64,000 nucleotides of DNA from 70-18 sp041691815 (GCA_041691815.1 JBEPTZ010000007.1:1-64000), one strand, 5' to 3'; positions 9,050 through 17,144 are shown, numbered from the stretch's first letter. Program-made: numbers and translations. The notes: generated from the letters alone by a model not told the origin.

Positions 9050-10060
9050 GTGAGCACTCTCGATCTTGTGCCATGCGACGGTGCCGCCTCGCACTGGCTC
9101 ACCTCAGTGGTGGCCTGCGCCGACGACGCGATCATCAGTATCGACCAGCAGGGGAACCTGGCGAGCTGGAACCAGGCGGCACAGCGGCTCCTCGGTTACT
9201 CTGAGGCCGAGGCGCTGGGCGCATCGATCGCCATGATCAGCGATGACGATGCGGATACCCTGGACCAGTTGCAGCGCGACGGGCGTTTGCCAATCCGTGA
9301 ACTGATCTATCGCCACAAGGACGGTGGCATCCAAGCGGTTGCTGTGACCACCTCGGCGATCTTCGGGGACGGCCACTGCATCATCGGCGCGGCATTGATC
9401 GCCCGCAAAATCGCCACCCCGGCGCCAGCGCCGCAGAGCAGTACCCTGCTGATCGCCGACATGCACCATCGGATCCGTAATCTTTTCACCCTGGCGGCCG
9501 GCGTCGTCGCGCTGAGCGCGCGTTTCGCGGAAACGCCGGCCGATCTCGCCCGGCGGGTCCGCGGAAGGCTGGTTGCGCTGTCACGCGCCAATGACCTCAG
9601 CCTGCCCAGCGCCCTCCGGCCGCGTGGCGCGAGAAACCAACCCGTGAAGCTCCATTCGCTACTTGATGCCATCGTCTCATCGTACGGCGAACCCGCCTCT
9701 ACCGATGGCCGCAAACGTGTCGTCATCACCGGTGTCGATCCGACCCTCACCGGCGGTTCGGTGACCCATATTGCCCTGCTGGTCAACGAACTGGCCACCA
9801 ATGCCGCCAAGTACGGCGCGTTGTCGCAGGCCGATGGGATGATCCACGTTGCATGTTCGGCCGCACTATTGCATTTACGCATCATTTGGAGCGAAAGCGG
9901 CGGCCCGCCGCTGGAGGAGAGGGAAAGGACCGAAGGGTTCGGCAGCCAGTTCTGCCGCGCCGTAATCTCCCGCCAGCTCGGCGGCGCGATGACACGAACC
10001 TGGCGGCATGAGGGTCTGATCGTCCAGCTCACCATCCCCCTGGCGAACCTGAAGCGCTGA
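9050..10060 (+). CDS. PAS-HWE family sensor histidine kinase
   Basis: A 336-residue soluble kinase without membrane segments. A PAS domain spans about residues 15-125 (DDAIISIDQQGNLASWNQAA). The phospho-acceptor box MHHRIRNLFTLAAGV has the candidate phospho-histidine at H140. An HWE-type ATPase follows, with the N-box LLVNELATNAAKYGAL and the family's WxE signature in IIWSESGGPP. HWE/HisKA_2 kinases are the usual phosphate donors of PhyR, and phyR lies 1.9 kb downstream on the same strand. It starts at GTG 9050. The PAS lacks the LOV cysteine motif, so light sensing by flavin is not indicated. Confidence 0.87.
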   Translation: MSTLDLVPCDGAASHWLTSVVACADDAIISIDQQGNLASWNQAAQRLLGYSEAEALGASIAMISDDDADTLDQLQRDGRLPIRELIYRHKDGGIQAVAVTTSAIFGDGHCIIGAALIARKIATPAPAPQSSTLLIADMHHRIRNLFTLAAGVVALSARFAETPADLARRVRGRLVALSRANDLSLPSALRPRGARNQPVKLHSLLDAIVSSYGEPASTDGRKRVVITGVDPTLTGGSVTHIALLVNELATNAAKYGALSQADGMIHVACSAALLHLRIIWSESGGPPLEERERTEGFGSQFCRAVISRQLGGAMTRTWRHEGLIVQLTIPLANLKR

Positions 10061-10101
10061 ACGCCGGCGGGGTGGTCGCCTGGAAGTTACTGCCTGATCG
10101 A

Positions 10102-10725
10102 CTATTCGCGCGGCGGGACGTGAATGCGCACGCGTGTGATACCTGGGTCGTCGGAGGGCTCCAACTGAGCGCCAAGTTGGCCGAGGTAGATCTTCACCAA
10201 TCGGTGCCGCAGCAGGTCCTGGCGCAGCTCGTGCAGCGGGGCGGCATGGTGGACCGATAACCGCATCCATTCGGCGTCCAGTGCCACACCCTCGATTCGC
10301 AGCGTGGCGCCCGCGCGAAACCCGGCGTCGAGATACGGCGGCAGCAGAGTGGCCAGGTACAGGCTCAGCGCAATCGCCTGGTCGATCCGCATCACGCAGG
10401 CGCCAGTCGCCAGTTCCAGGGCGAGGAGGTCCCGTGGCACCCCCGCTATCTGCCGGAGGGAATTCACCACGTCTGCGACCAGATCGGCAAACACCACTTC
10501 GACCTTGCGCTCGGTCACCCGAACAATACGGTACGCTGCCGCCATCGCCTGGACATGTTCCTCGACAAACCGCAGCTCGCTGCGCTGATCGCCCGGAAGT
10601 GTCCGTGCCCGCAAGCTGATCAGGCTGGTGATGGTCTGAAAGTTATTGCGGATTCGATGATGCAGTTCGCGCAGAAAGACATCATCCGCTTCGAGCGATT
10701 CGGTAATCTTCATCGGCAGGTTCAT
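10102..10725 (-). CDS. HisKA_2-type histidine kinase with degenerate ATPase half
   Basis: A 207-residue protein. The N-terminal dimerisation/phosphotransfer helix pair is well kept (ELHHRIRNNFQTITSLISLRAR at about residues 20-41, written here as two parts: ELHHRIRNNFQTI, then TSLISLRAR), with H23 as acceptor. The second half has the length of an HATPase domain, but the N-box asparagine motif seen in the neighbour (NELATNAAKYG) is replaced by ALSLYLATLLPPYLD, and no glycine-rich G1 or G2 motif is visible. It may therefore be a phosphotransfer or phosphatase partner rather than an autokinase. It lies 88 bases downstream of ecfG on the same strand, suggesting a nepR-ecfG-kinase unit. Confidence 0.78.
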   Translation of the reverse strand: MNLPMKITESLEADDVFLRELHHRIRNNFQTITSLISLRARTLPGDQRSELRFVEEHVQAMAAAYRIVRVTERKVEVVFADLVADVVNSLRQIAGVPRDLLALELATGACVMRIDQAIALSLYLATLLPPYLDAGFRAGATLRIEGVALDAEWMRLSVHHAAPLHELRQDLLRHRLVKIYLGQLGAQLEPSDDPGITRVRIHVPPRE

Positions 10726-10813
10726 TCGTACATGTCAGGCGGCGCAACGAGCATTGCACGCATGTGTACGGATATGATACCCGGATTCGCCGAAAAACCG
10801 GGCCGCAGCGGGC

Positions 10814-11383
10814 TCATTCGCCTGCCGCCGGTCCCAGTTCCACCGCCGCGCTCCGCCATCCGCCAGTAACCTTGGTGGCGGCGTCATCCTGCCCGAGCGG
10901 CTCCGACAGCAGCGCCGCCAGGCGGGTTCGCGCCCGCGATACCCGGCTTTTCATCGTCCCCACTGCGCATTGGCAGATCTTCGCCGCTTCCTCGTACGGC
11001 AACCCGGACGAACCCACCAGCAGCAGGGCCTCACGTTGATCGGGCGGCAGCTTCAGCAGGGCGGCGCGAAATTCGCCGAATTCGAGATGCCCTTCCTGCG
11101 CCGGCGCGGTTACCATGGCCGCGGCGTGGAGGCCGTCAATATCGGGCACCTCGTGCTTGCGCTTGCGGAACTCCGCGTAAAAGCCGTTGCGCAGAATAAC
11201 ATACAGCCAGCCCATCATGTTCGTGCCTATCTGGAACGAATTGCGGTTGGCCCATGCGCGCAGCAGGGTTTCCTGCACCAGATCGTCAGCCACCCCGGTA
11301 GAGCCGCACAGCCCGATCGCGAACGCGCGAAGGCGTGGAATCGCGCCGAGCAGGCCCTGCTGAAACTCCTGCTCATCACTCAT
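10814..11383 (-). CDS. ecfG: ECF sigma factor, EcfG family
   Basis: A 189-residue ECF sigma factor that directs RNA polymerase to general-stress promoters. The sigma-2 region includes DDLVQETLLRAWANRNSFQ and GWLYVILRNGFYAEFRKRKHE (about residues 30-80). The sigma-4 region includes LPPDQREALLLVGSSGLPYEE and AVGTMKSRVSRARTRLAALL (about 115-165). EcfG identity rests on these features and on the gene's 4-base ATGA overlap with nepR. In this pathway NepR holds EcfG until phosphorylated PhyR sequesters NepR. Confidence 0.92.
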   Translation of the reverse strand: MSDEQEFQQGLLGAIPRLRAFAIGLCGSTGVADDLVQETLLRAWANRNSFQIGTNMMGWLYVILRNGFYAEFRKRKHEVPDIDGLHAAAMVTAPAQEGHLEFGEFRAALLKLPPDQREALLLVGSSGLPYEEAAKICQCAVGTMKSRVSRARTRLAALLSEPLGQDDAATKVTGGWRSAAVELGPAAGE

Positions 11384-11604
11384 GAGCCTTTGGTTTCCTT
11401 TTTCGCCAGTTGTTCCAACAACTGGACGAACCGATCCGGCACCTTTTCGATCAACACATCGTGATGCATGGCCCGCAACTGGTCGCCGATTTGCGCCTGC
11501 AGGTCGGGGCCAAAGCTCGGTTTAAATTCGGCGGCCGTGCGGCTGCCGGGCGCTGGGGTGTCCCCGGTCGGCTTGGCCTCGCCGCTACGAAACGGGTCTT
11601 GCAT
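11380..11604 (-). CDS. nepR: Anti-sigma factor NepR
   Basis: Small helical anti-sigma factor of EcfG and partner of PhyR. The core IGDQLRAMHHDVLIEKVPDR followed by FVQLLEQL matches the two-helix NepR consensus. The start at 11604 gives 74 residues, near the usual family size, and has GGAG six bases upstream. An in-frame ATG at 11697 would add 31 polar residues and has only a weak ribosome site. Its stop overlaps the ecfG start by four bases, which implies coupled synthesis of sigma and anti-sigma. Confidence 0.88.
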   Translation of the reverse strand: MQDPFRSGEAKPTGDTPAPGSRTAAEFKPSFGPDLQAQIGDQLRAMHHDVLIEKVPDRFVQLLEQLAKKETKGS

Positions 11605-11826
11605 GGCTGTCTCCGAAATCTCCGCACTGGAAGATAGTGTTTCGTCGGGTCGTGTCTGAGATCCAGCAGGGAGTTTTTGGCGACCGTGCTTGCTCATGGA
11701 TAATCTTCATCTGGCTCGGTTCGGCGAGCACCGGTTGCACCTCATCACGCTTTATCGCTCCGGTCAGAGCGATAGCGGCTCTGATGATTGGCCGCACATA
11801 AAATAGAAGTAGCGTAGCGGCATTTG

Positions 11827-11831
11827 GTTCC
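11827..11831 (-). promoter_or_regulatory. Candidate EcfG -35 element for nepR-ecfG
   Basis: GGAAC on the minus strand (GTTCC on plus) matches the conserved -35 of EcfG-dependent promoters. Sixteen bases on, the -10 position reads ACTT, against the consensus CGTT, so only the last two bases match. It points toward nepR. Confidence 0.45.
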
Positions 11832-11838
11832 CCGCCGT

Positions 11839-11843
11839 GGAAC
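11839..11843 (+). promoter_or_regulatory. Candidate EcfG -35 element for phyR
   Basis: GGAAC is followed after 16 bases by GATT, a partial match to the EcfG -10 (CGTT). It lies 68 bases before the phyR start. With the minus-strand GGAAC it forms a perfect inverted repeat across seven bases. Confidence 0.45.
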
Positions 11844-11910
11844 TTTTTTCCGTCCCACGGATTATTCGTGCAGGCGCGTCCCGTCCGGGACGCCAATAAG
11901 AGAGTTTCCC

Positions 11911-12729
11911 ATGTCGATAGCCGAGGCGTTGCCTGTCCAACTCCCCTATTTCCGGCGCTTTGCCCGCACGCTGACCAGCTCGCAAGCCAGTGGCGATCGC
12001 TATGCGCTGGCGGCGTTGGAGGCGGCCGCCGCCGATCCCGAGGCGTTCGGCCAGGATTCCGAGATCGGCGACTGGCTGTACCGCCGATTGCTGAAAATCT
12101 GGATAGCCAATGGCGCGCCATCCTCCAGCGAGGAGGACCACGACGGCGATGCCGGCCTTCAAGCGGCGGGGCGACATATCGATGGGATGACACCGCTGCC
12201 GCGGGCGGCATTTCTGCTGCGCTGGATGGAAGGTTTTTCCGTTGAGCGGATCGCGCGCATCCTGGAATGCCCGGCGAGCCAGGTTCACGCCCTCACGGAG
12301 CAGGCCGGGCTCGAGATCGCCGAGCAGATCACCACGGATATCCTCATCATCGAGGATGAACCGATTATTTCTATGGATATCGAGGCCATGGTCACCGACC
12401 TTGGCCATCGGGTTGTTGGCGTGGCGCGGACGCGTGACGAGGCGGCCGAACTCATCAAAGACCACGCTCCGGGGCTGGTTTTGGCCGACCTGCATCTGGC
12501 CGATAACAGTTCCGGCCTGGATGCAGTGAATGACATTCTCGATCGGTATGCAGTCCCGGTGGTGTTCATCACCGCATATCCAGAGCGGCTACAGACCGAT
12601 GCACGTCCCAGGCCGACACTGCTGATCAGCAAGCCCTATCGGCCAGAAACAGTGAAAGCGGCGATCAGCCAGGTCCTGTTCTTCGATGCCAAGGCGCGCC
12701 GCGAAACGCCCGAAGTTCGGCCTGACTGA
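11911..12729 (+). CDS. phyR: Anti-anti-sigma response regulator PhyR
   Basis: Master switch of the alphaproteobacterial general stress response. The N-terminal sigma-like domain (residues 1-140) mimics EcfG and, once the receiver is phosphorylated, captures NepR. The C-terminal receiver (about 143-265) begins DILIIEDEPIISMDIEAM, has the phospho-acceptor D193 in VLADLHLAD, and carries the family VFITAYPERL motif. The start MSIAEALP at 11911 is used because the upstream in-frame residues are not conserved in character. It is divergent from nepR-ecfG. The 272-residue length is typical. Confidence 0.95.
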   Translation: MSIAEALPVQLPYFRRFARTLTSSQASGDRYALAALEAAAADPEAFGQDSEIGDWLYRRLLKIWIANGAPSSSEEDHDGDAGLQAAGRHIDGMTPLPRAAFLLRWMEGFSVERIARILECPASQVHALTEQAGLEIAEQITTDILIIEDEPIISMDIEAMVTDLGHRVVGVARTRDEAAELIKDHAPGLVLADLHLADNSSGLDAVNDILDRYAVPVVFITAYPERLQTDARPRPTLLISKPYRPETVKAAISQVLFFDAKARRETPEVRPD

Positions 12730-12956
12730 TACGTATGTGAGAGCCGGCCCAAGGTCACGCCTCAATGCTGGCAAAGCTCCCTGCCGGCGCATTCCGCGAA
12801 AGGTGTCGACCCGAGCGCGCTTGGCAAACTCAGCGGTCTGGCTTCGGAGCGCCGGATGGCACAGGAACGCGAAGCACTATCCAGCACTGTCCATGGCGAG
12901 GGCGACCTGGATCGGTTGGCGCAGCGGCGCGGTTATGAGCGCCGCGAGCGGACCAC
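12730..12956 (+). other. Possible remnant coding segment left of the IS pair
   Basis: The frame that continues directly after the phyR stop stays open for about 75 codons and ends at a TAG at the IS1182 boundary (12958-12960). Its later part has a natural-looking composition, including ALGKLSGLASERR and DLDRLAQRRGYERRER. I do not recognise it. No start codon with a ribosome site was found, so it may be the tail of a gene truncated by earlier rearrangement, or chance. Confidence 0.25.
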
Positions 12957-14371
12957 CTAGGCGGCTGTCCGGGAATGTGCTGACGGGTGGTGATTTGACG
13001 GGCGTCGGATAGGGCGAGGTGGCGTGGTGGTAATCGCCAGACTACGGCCTTGGCGAGTTTGAGCAGGTTGTGGGTGGTGCAGAGCATGGCGAACTCGGCT
13101 CTGACGTCGTTAAGGCCGCGCAGGAGGAATTGTCGGAAGCCTCTGGCCTGCTTGATCTGTCCGAACACCGGTTCGACGACCTGCTTGCGCAATCGATAGC
13201 GGCTGCGTCGTCCGGCTGTTCGGATGGTCCTGGCCATGGCCTGCATCAAGGGGCGCCGTTGCAGCACGCGCTCGGCGGTTGGATCGGTGGCGCCGTGGCG
13301 CAGACGGCCAGGCGAGAGATAGGCGCGGATGCGGCGGGTCTGCATCGCGGCCAGATTGGCCTCGCTGGCGACGCCGGTGTCGGCGGAGGCCTCACGCGGC
13401 TCGCGGCCGAGATTGGCGCGGGTCTGGTCGAGCAGCGGGATCAGGGCGGCGAAGTCGGCTGGATTGGTGGTGAGGCGGTGGGCGGTGATCACCTGATGCG
13501 CGGCATCGACGGCGATCTGGCCATTATAGCCCGCGATGAAGCCGCCACCGCTCGGCATGATGCGGCTGTCGGCATCAGTGAAGTTCCGCTGCGCCTTGTC
13601 CGGCGGCGGGTCGCCGGGCGCGGCCTTGCGTACCCCCCGCTGCTGCATGCCCGAGGATGGCCCCGGCCCATCTGGGTCCAGTTCATCGGGCGAGCCGGCG
13701 GCCTCGGCTTCCAACTGCGCCTTGGCGGCACGGATGCGCGCCAGCCGGCGTTGCTTGTCAGCCACCCAGTCCGGCATCTCATCGCCGCGGCGATCGGCTC
13801 CGTGTTCGGCGTCCTCGGCGGCATCGGCGGCAGCCGCCCGATCCATCCAGGCCTCAACCTCGGCCGCCAGCCTGGGCTCGGCCTGCTTCATCCGGCCGTA
13901 GCTCATCGCCTTGTGCAGGCTGGCATTGGCCCGCAACTTGGTGCCATCCACCGCAACATGCCCCAGCTTGACCAGTCCCGCCGCCCGGCACAGCCGCAGA
14001 ACCTGCACAAACAACCCCGACAGCGCCACCAGATGCCGCTTGCGGAAGTCGCTGATGGTGCGGAAATCCGGCCGGTTCAGCCCGGTTACCGCCATCATGT
14101 CCACCCGCTCCTCGCAGGCACGGGCCAGTTGCCGGCTGGAATACAGACCACGGCTGTAGCCATACAGCAGCAGCGCCACCAGCATCGCCGGGTGATACGG
14201 CGGCTGACCTTGCTCACGCTTATAGGCGCCGATGATCGCCGATAGGTCCAGCGCCTCGCGCACCGTGTCCCGCACAAAGTGCGCCAGGTGACCCGCCGGC
14301 ACGAACTCATCAATCGACGGCGGCAGCAGCCATCGCTGGTCAACGTCCCACGGACGAAAGCTCTTGCTCAT
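12830..14371 (-). CDS. IS1182-family DDE transposase
   Basis: A 513-residue transposase. The N-terminal domain begins FRPWDVDQRWLLPPSIDEFV. The DDE core includes VAVDGTKLRANAS, NFTDADSRIM plus FIAGYNGQIAVD, SADTGVASEANL, and the final glutamate in KQVVEPVFGQIKQARGF. The catalytic residues look intact. The frame does not stop inside the element: it crosses the left terminal repeat (translated HIPGQPP) and takes its last 42 residues from flanking DNA. The normal C-terminus is therefore replaced by a site-specific tail, or the native stop is lost. Whether the protein still works cannot be judged. Confidence 0.9.
   Translation of the reverse strand: MSKSFRPWDVDQRWLLPPSIDEFVPAGHLAHFVRDTVREALDLSAIIGAYKREQGQPPYHPAMLVALLLYGYSRGLYSSRQLARACEERVDMMAVTGLNRPDFRTISDFRKRHLVALSGLFVQVLRLCRAAGLVKLGHVAVDGTKLRANASLHKAMSYGRMKQAEPRLAAEVEAWMDRAAAADAAEDAEHGADRRGDEMPDWVADKQRRLARIRAAKAQLEAEAAGSPDELDPDGPGPSSGMQQRGVRKAAPGDPPPDKAQRNFTDADSRIMPSGGGFIAGYNGQIAVDAAHQVITAHRLTTNPADFAALIPLLDQTRANLGREPREASADTGVASEANLAAMQTRRIRAYLSPGRLRHGATDPTAERVLQRRPLMQAMARTIRTAGRRSRYRLRKQVVEPVFGQIKQARGFRQFLLRGLNDVRAEFAMLCTTHNLLKLAKAVVWRLPPRHLALSDARQITTRQHIPGQPPRWSARGAHNRAAAPTDPGRPRHGQCWIVLRVPVPSGAPKPDR
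12957..12976 (+). repeat. IS1182 left terminal inverted repeat
   Basis: Begins CTAGGCGGCTGTCCGGGAAT and pairs with 14413-14432 with three mismatches. The transposase frame reads through it without a stop. Confidence 0.8.
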
Positions 14372-14412
14372 GCGGGGTAGTGAATCATCTTCGCCACCGC
14401 CGCGGCTACAGA

Positions 14413-14432
14413 ATTCTCGGACAGGCTCCTAG
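14413..14432 (-). repeat. IS1182 right terminal inverted repeat
   Basis: Read on the minus strand it begins CTAGGAGCCTGTCCGAGAAT. It lies 42 bases before the transposase start, leaving room for the promoter. Its CTAG tip coincides with the TA target of the neighbouring IS630. Confidence 0.8.
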
Positions 14433-15480
14433 AGCGGGATGAATCCAGGCCGAATCGATTTTTCTTCCCGACGCGGTTCGATGTCTGATTCAAGGTATCT
14501 GCTGGGTGTGGAGGCCAGCAGAGACGGGGGCACCGTATTCTCTGGACTTGCGTGAGCGGGTTGTAGCGGCGGTTGAGACGGGCAGGATGTCTCGCCATCG
14601 AGCTGCGGCACATTTTGGCGTCGCGATCAGCACCGCGATCACCTGGGTGAAGGCGTTTCGGCAGACCGGTAGTCTGGCACCTGGCCAGATGGGCGGCCAC
14701 CGACCCAAGAAGATCGCAGGTGAGCATCGAGATTGGTTGAATGCGCGGTGTCAGGGCGTCGATTTCACGTTGCGTGGCTTGGTGGCTGAACTTGGCGAGC
14801 GCGGCCTGCGGGTCGACTACCGGTCAGTCTGGGAGTTCTCCACACTGAGAAGCTCAGCTTCAAAAAAGCATTGCACGCCAGCGAGCAGGATCGCCCCGAC
14901 GTCGCGCGCAGACGCGGGCAACGGCAGCGGTATCAGGGGCGAATTGATCCCGCTCGGTTGGTGTTCATCGACGAGACCTGGACCAAGACCAACATGGCAC
15001 CGCTGCGGGGCTGGACGCCAAAGGGGGAACGCCTGATGGCCAAAGCCCCGTTTGGGCACTGGAACACAATGACTTTTTTGGCCTCCTTGCGTCATGACCG
15101 CATCGAAGCGCCCTGGCTTCTCGACGGCCCGATCAACGGCGAACGGTTTCGGGTCTATGTCGAGCAGCTACCGGTTCCGACACTGCTACCAAACGATGTC
15201 GTCATCATGGTCAATCTCGGTAGCCACAAGGGACAGGACATCCGCAAAGCCAGCCGGCAGGCCAGCGCAAAACTCCTGCTACTGCCTAAATACTCCCCCG
15301 ATCTCAACGCCATCGAGCAGGTCTTCGCCAAAATTAAGCAGCTACTTCGTAAGGCAGTCGCCCGAACAAAAGACGCCGTTTGCACGACAATCTCCATGCT
15401 CCTCCAAACCTACACACCGCAGGAACGTGCCAATTACTTCAAAAACTCAGGGTATGATCAGACCTAAATTCATCCGGATC
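14432..15480 (+). mobile_element. IS630-family insertion sequence (inactive)
   Basis: About 1.05 kb. The terminal repeats GAGCGGGATGAAT (14432-14444) and ATTCATCCGGATC (15468-15480) match inversely at 11 of 13 bases. Each is flanked by TA (14430-14431 and 15481-15482), the standard IS630 target duplication. The encoded transposase has a frameshift and a lost catalytic aspartate, so the copy should be unable to move itself. Confidence 0.88.
14506..15467 (+). pseudogene. IS630-family transposase, frameshifted and active-site mutated
   Basis: The N-terminal HTH part (YSLDLRERVVAAVETGRMSR to LAPGQMGGHRPKK) lies in one frame from GTG 14506. The catalytic part (LHASEQDRPDVARRR, then VFIDETW, then LPKYSPDLNAIEQVFAKIK) lies in the -1 frame. 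The family block HTEKLSFKKALHASEQ begins in the second frame at 14841, so one base appears to be missing near 14836-14841. The second catalytic residue, normally D in VMDNLGSHKG, is V here (GTC at 15210-15212, VIMVNLGSHKG). The first D and the last E are kept. A dnaX-type AAAAAAG heptamer at 14862-14868 sits in the phase that would allow a -1 ribosomal slip back into frame. Confidence 0.9.
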
Positions 15481-15483
15481 TAG

Positions 15484-15691
15484 CTTAGCAGAATGATTTT
15501 ATTTACAGAAACTCGGTGCCGGCATCGGGATTCGAGCCATCGACCCCAACCGTAGCAAGGTTGCCATCACCATGAGAGAAGCGTTCGGTATAAGCGGGCC
15601 CATGCCCCTGGACCTCTACCCACAGGCAACAAACGTCGGGGGTTCCAAGGGCTTTGCCCTTGACGGGGTGCGGGGCAGCGCCCCGGCCTCC
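15484..15691. other. Gap right of the IS pair with two palindromes
   Basis: No supported gene. It contains CAAGGGCTTTGCCCTTG (15646-15662) and CGGGGCAGCGCCCCG (15671-15685), two GC-rich hairpins just after the pyrC stop. They may mark the 3' end of the pyrC transcript, although no T-run follows. A short open stretch at 15500-15640 (includes GIGIRAIDPNRSKVAIT) resembles coding sequence but could not be identified. Confidence 0.45.
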
Positions 15692-17017
15692 CTACCGAAA
15701 CTTCGCCAGCCGCCCCACCGGCTTTCCCAGCACCTCATCCTCGCGCATCACCGCCTGCCCGCGCACGATGGTCGCCACCGGCCAGCCGGTCACCTGCATG
15801 CCGGCGAACGGCGTCCAGCCGCACGGCGAGGCGATCCAGCTTTCCTCGATCCGCCGCTGCCGGCGCATATCCACCAGGGTGAAATCGGCGTCGTAGCCGG
15901 CCGCCAGCCGCCCCTTGCCGACCAGGCCGTAGACCCGCGCCGGCCCGGCGCACATCAGGTCGACCATCCGCGCCAGGCTCAGCCGGCCGGCATTGACGTG
16001 GTCCAGCATCACCGGCGCCAGGGTCTGCACCCCGGTCAGCCCGGCGGCGACCTCCGGCCACGGCCGCTCCTTGGCGGCGCGGGAGTGCGGGGCATGGTCG
16101 GAGCCGATGGTGTCCGCAGTGCCGTCGCGCACCGCCGCCCAGGCCGCCTCCCAGTGCCGGCGACCACGGATCGGCGGGTTCATCACCCCGTAGCCCTTCA
16201 GCGTCTCGTAGGCCTCCGGCGCCACCTGAGTCAGGTGGTTCACCAGCAACTCCACCGAGGCGATGTCGCGGTAGTCCTTCAGGTAGTCCAGTTCCTCGGC
16301 GGTGGAGACGTGCAGAATATGCGCCGGCCGGCCGGTCTTGCGGGCCAGCGCCATCAGCCGGCGGGTGCCGAGGAACGCCGCCTCCTCGTCGCGCCATTCC
16401 ATGTGCCGCGCGTACGGCTCGCCGGATTTGAACAGCTTGCGGCGCGCCTGCAGCCGGTATTCGTCCTCGCTGTGATAGGCGATGGTGCGCCTGCCGGCCC
16501 GCATCACCCGCTCCAGGCTCTCGTCGTCCTCCACCATCAGGTCGCCGGTGGAACTGCCGGCGAACACCTTGATGGCGCACACCCCGCGCCCGACTTCCAG
16601 GCTGGCCAGATGCGGAATATTGCTGCGGGTGCCGCCGACATACAGCCCCATGTCGCACCAGGCGTTGGCCTCGGCGTAGCCCTGCTTCCAGGCCAGTTGC
16701 TCGGCGTCCGTGATCGACGGGCTGGTGTTCGGCATGTCGAACACCGTGGTGATGCCGCCCAGCACCGCCGCCCTGGTGCCGGTCGGGATGCTCTCGACGG
16801 CCTTGTCGCCGGGGTCGCGCAGATGCACATGCGGGTCGATCAGGCCGGGCAGCACGTGCAGGCCGGTGGCATCGATGCTCTGTTCGGCGGTGGCGTCGGC
16901 GGCCACCCCGAGGGCGGCGATGTGCCCGCCGCGCACCCCCACGCTGGTCTGCTCCATGCCCCAGGGCAGCACGCAGGTGCCACCACGGATCACCAGATCG
17001 AAATGCGCGGCCATCAT
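15692..17017 (-). CDS. pyrC: Dihydroorotase-type amidohydrolase
   Basis: A cyclic amidohydrolase, most likely converting carbamoyl-aspartate to dihydroorotate in pyrimidine synthesis. It has 441 residues, with the metal-binding DPHVHLRDPG near residue 60, KVFAGSSTGDL with the candidate bridging lysine, ILHVSTAEELDYL, and IGSDHAPHS with the catalytic aspartate. The start is set at two adjacent ATGs (17017 and 17014) preceded by AGGAGG; the second has the better spacing. Allantoinase or hydantoinase is the main alternative. No other pyr gene is adjacent. Confidence 0.8.
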   Translation of the reverse strand: MMAAHFDLVIRGGTCVLPWGMEQTSVGVRGGHIAALGVAADATAEQSIDATGLHVLPGLIDPHVHLRDPGDKAVESIPTGTRAAVLGGITTVFDMPNTSPSITDAEQLAWKQGYAEANAWCDMGLYVGGTRSNIPHLASLEVGRGVCAIKVFAGSSTGDLMVEDDESLERVMRAGRRTIAYHSEDEYRLQARRKLFKSGEPYARHMEWRDEEAAFLGTRRLMALARKTGRPAHILHVSTAEELDYLKDYRDIASVELLVNHLTQVAPEAYETLKGYGVMNPPIRGRRHWEAAWAAVRDGTADTIGSDHAPHSRAAKERPWPEVAAGLTGVQTLAPVMLDHVNAGRLSLARMVDLMCAGPARVYGLVGKGRLAAGYDADFTLVDMRRQRRIEESWIASPCGWTPFAGMQVTGWPVATIVRGQAVMREDEVLGKPVGRLAKFR

Positions 17018-17144
17018 CGGTCCTCCTGCAGCTTGCTCCAAGCGGGCAGTCGCCCGCGTCTGGTGTGGTTCGTTTCCGACAGCAGGCCGCCCGATGCAAG
17101 CCCGCTCTCTTGCCAACCGCCCCACGACGGCCAATCTTGAGGCC

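Larger units (their letters stand above)
12957..14432 (-). mobile_element. IS1182-family insertion sequence
   Basis: About 1.48 kb. The ends 12957-12976 and 14413-14432 are inverted repeats matching at 17 of 20 bases (core CTGTCCGRGAAT). Both outer tips are CTAG, which may be part of the repeat or a duplicated palindromic target. It carries one transposase on the minus strand. The right end abuts, and shares CTAG with, the left end of the IS630 element. Confidence 0.85.

Noticed and set aside
9470..9520. LOV-type (light-sensing) kinase for the stress module
   Set aside because: The PAS domain of the HWE kinase lacks the NCRFLQ-type cysteine motif, so flavin photochemistry is not supported.
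15515..15560. A T-arm-like GATTCGAGCC suggesting a tRNA or attachment site
   Set aside because: No acceptor stem, anticodon arm or D-arm could be drawn around it.
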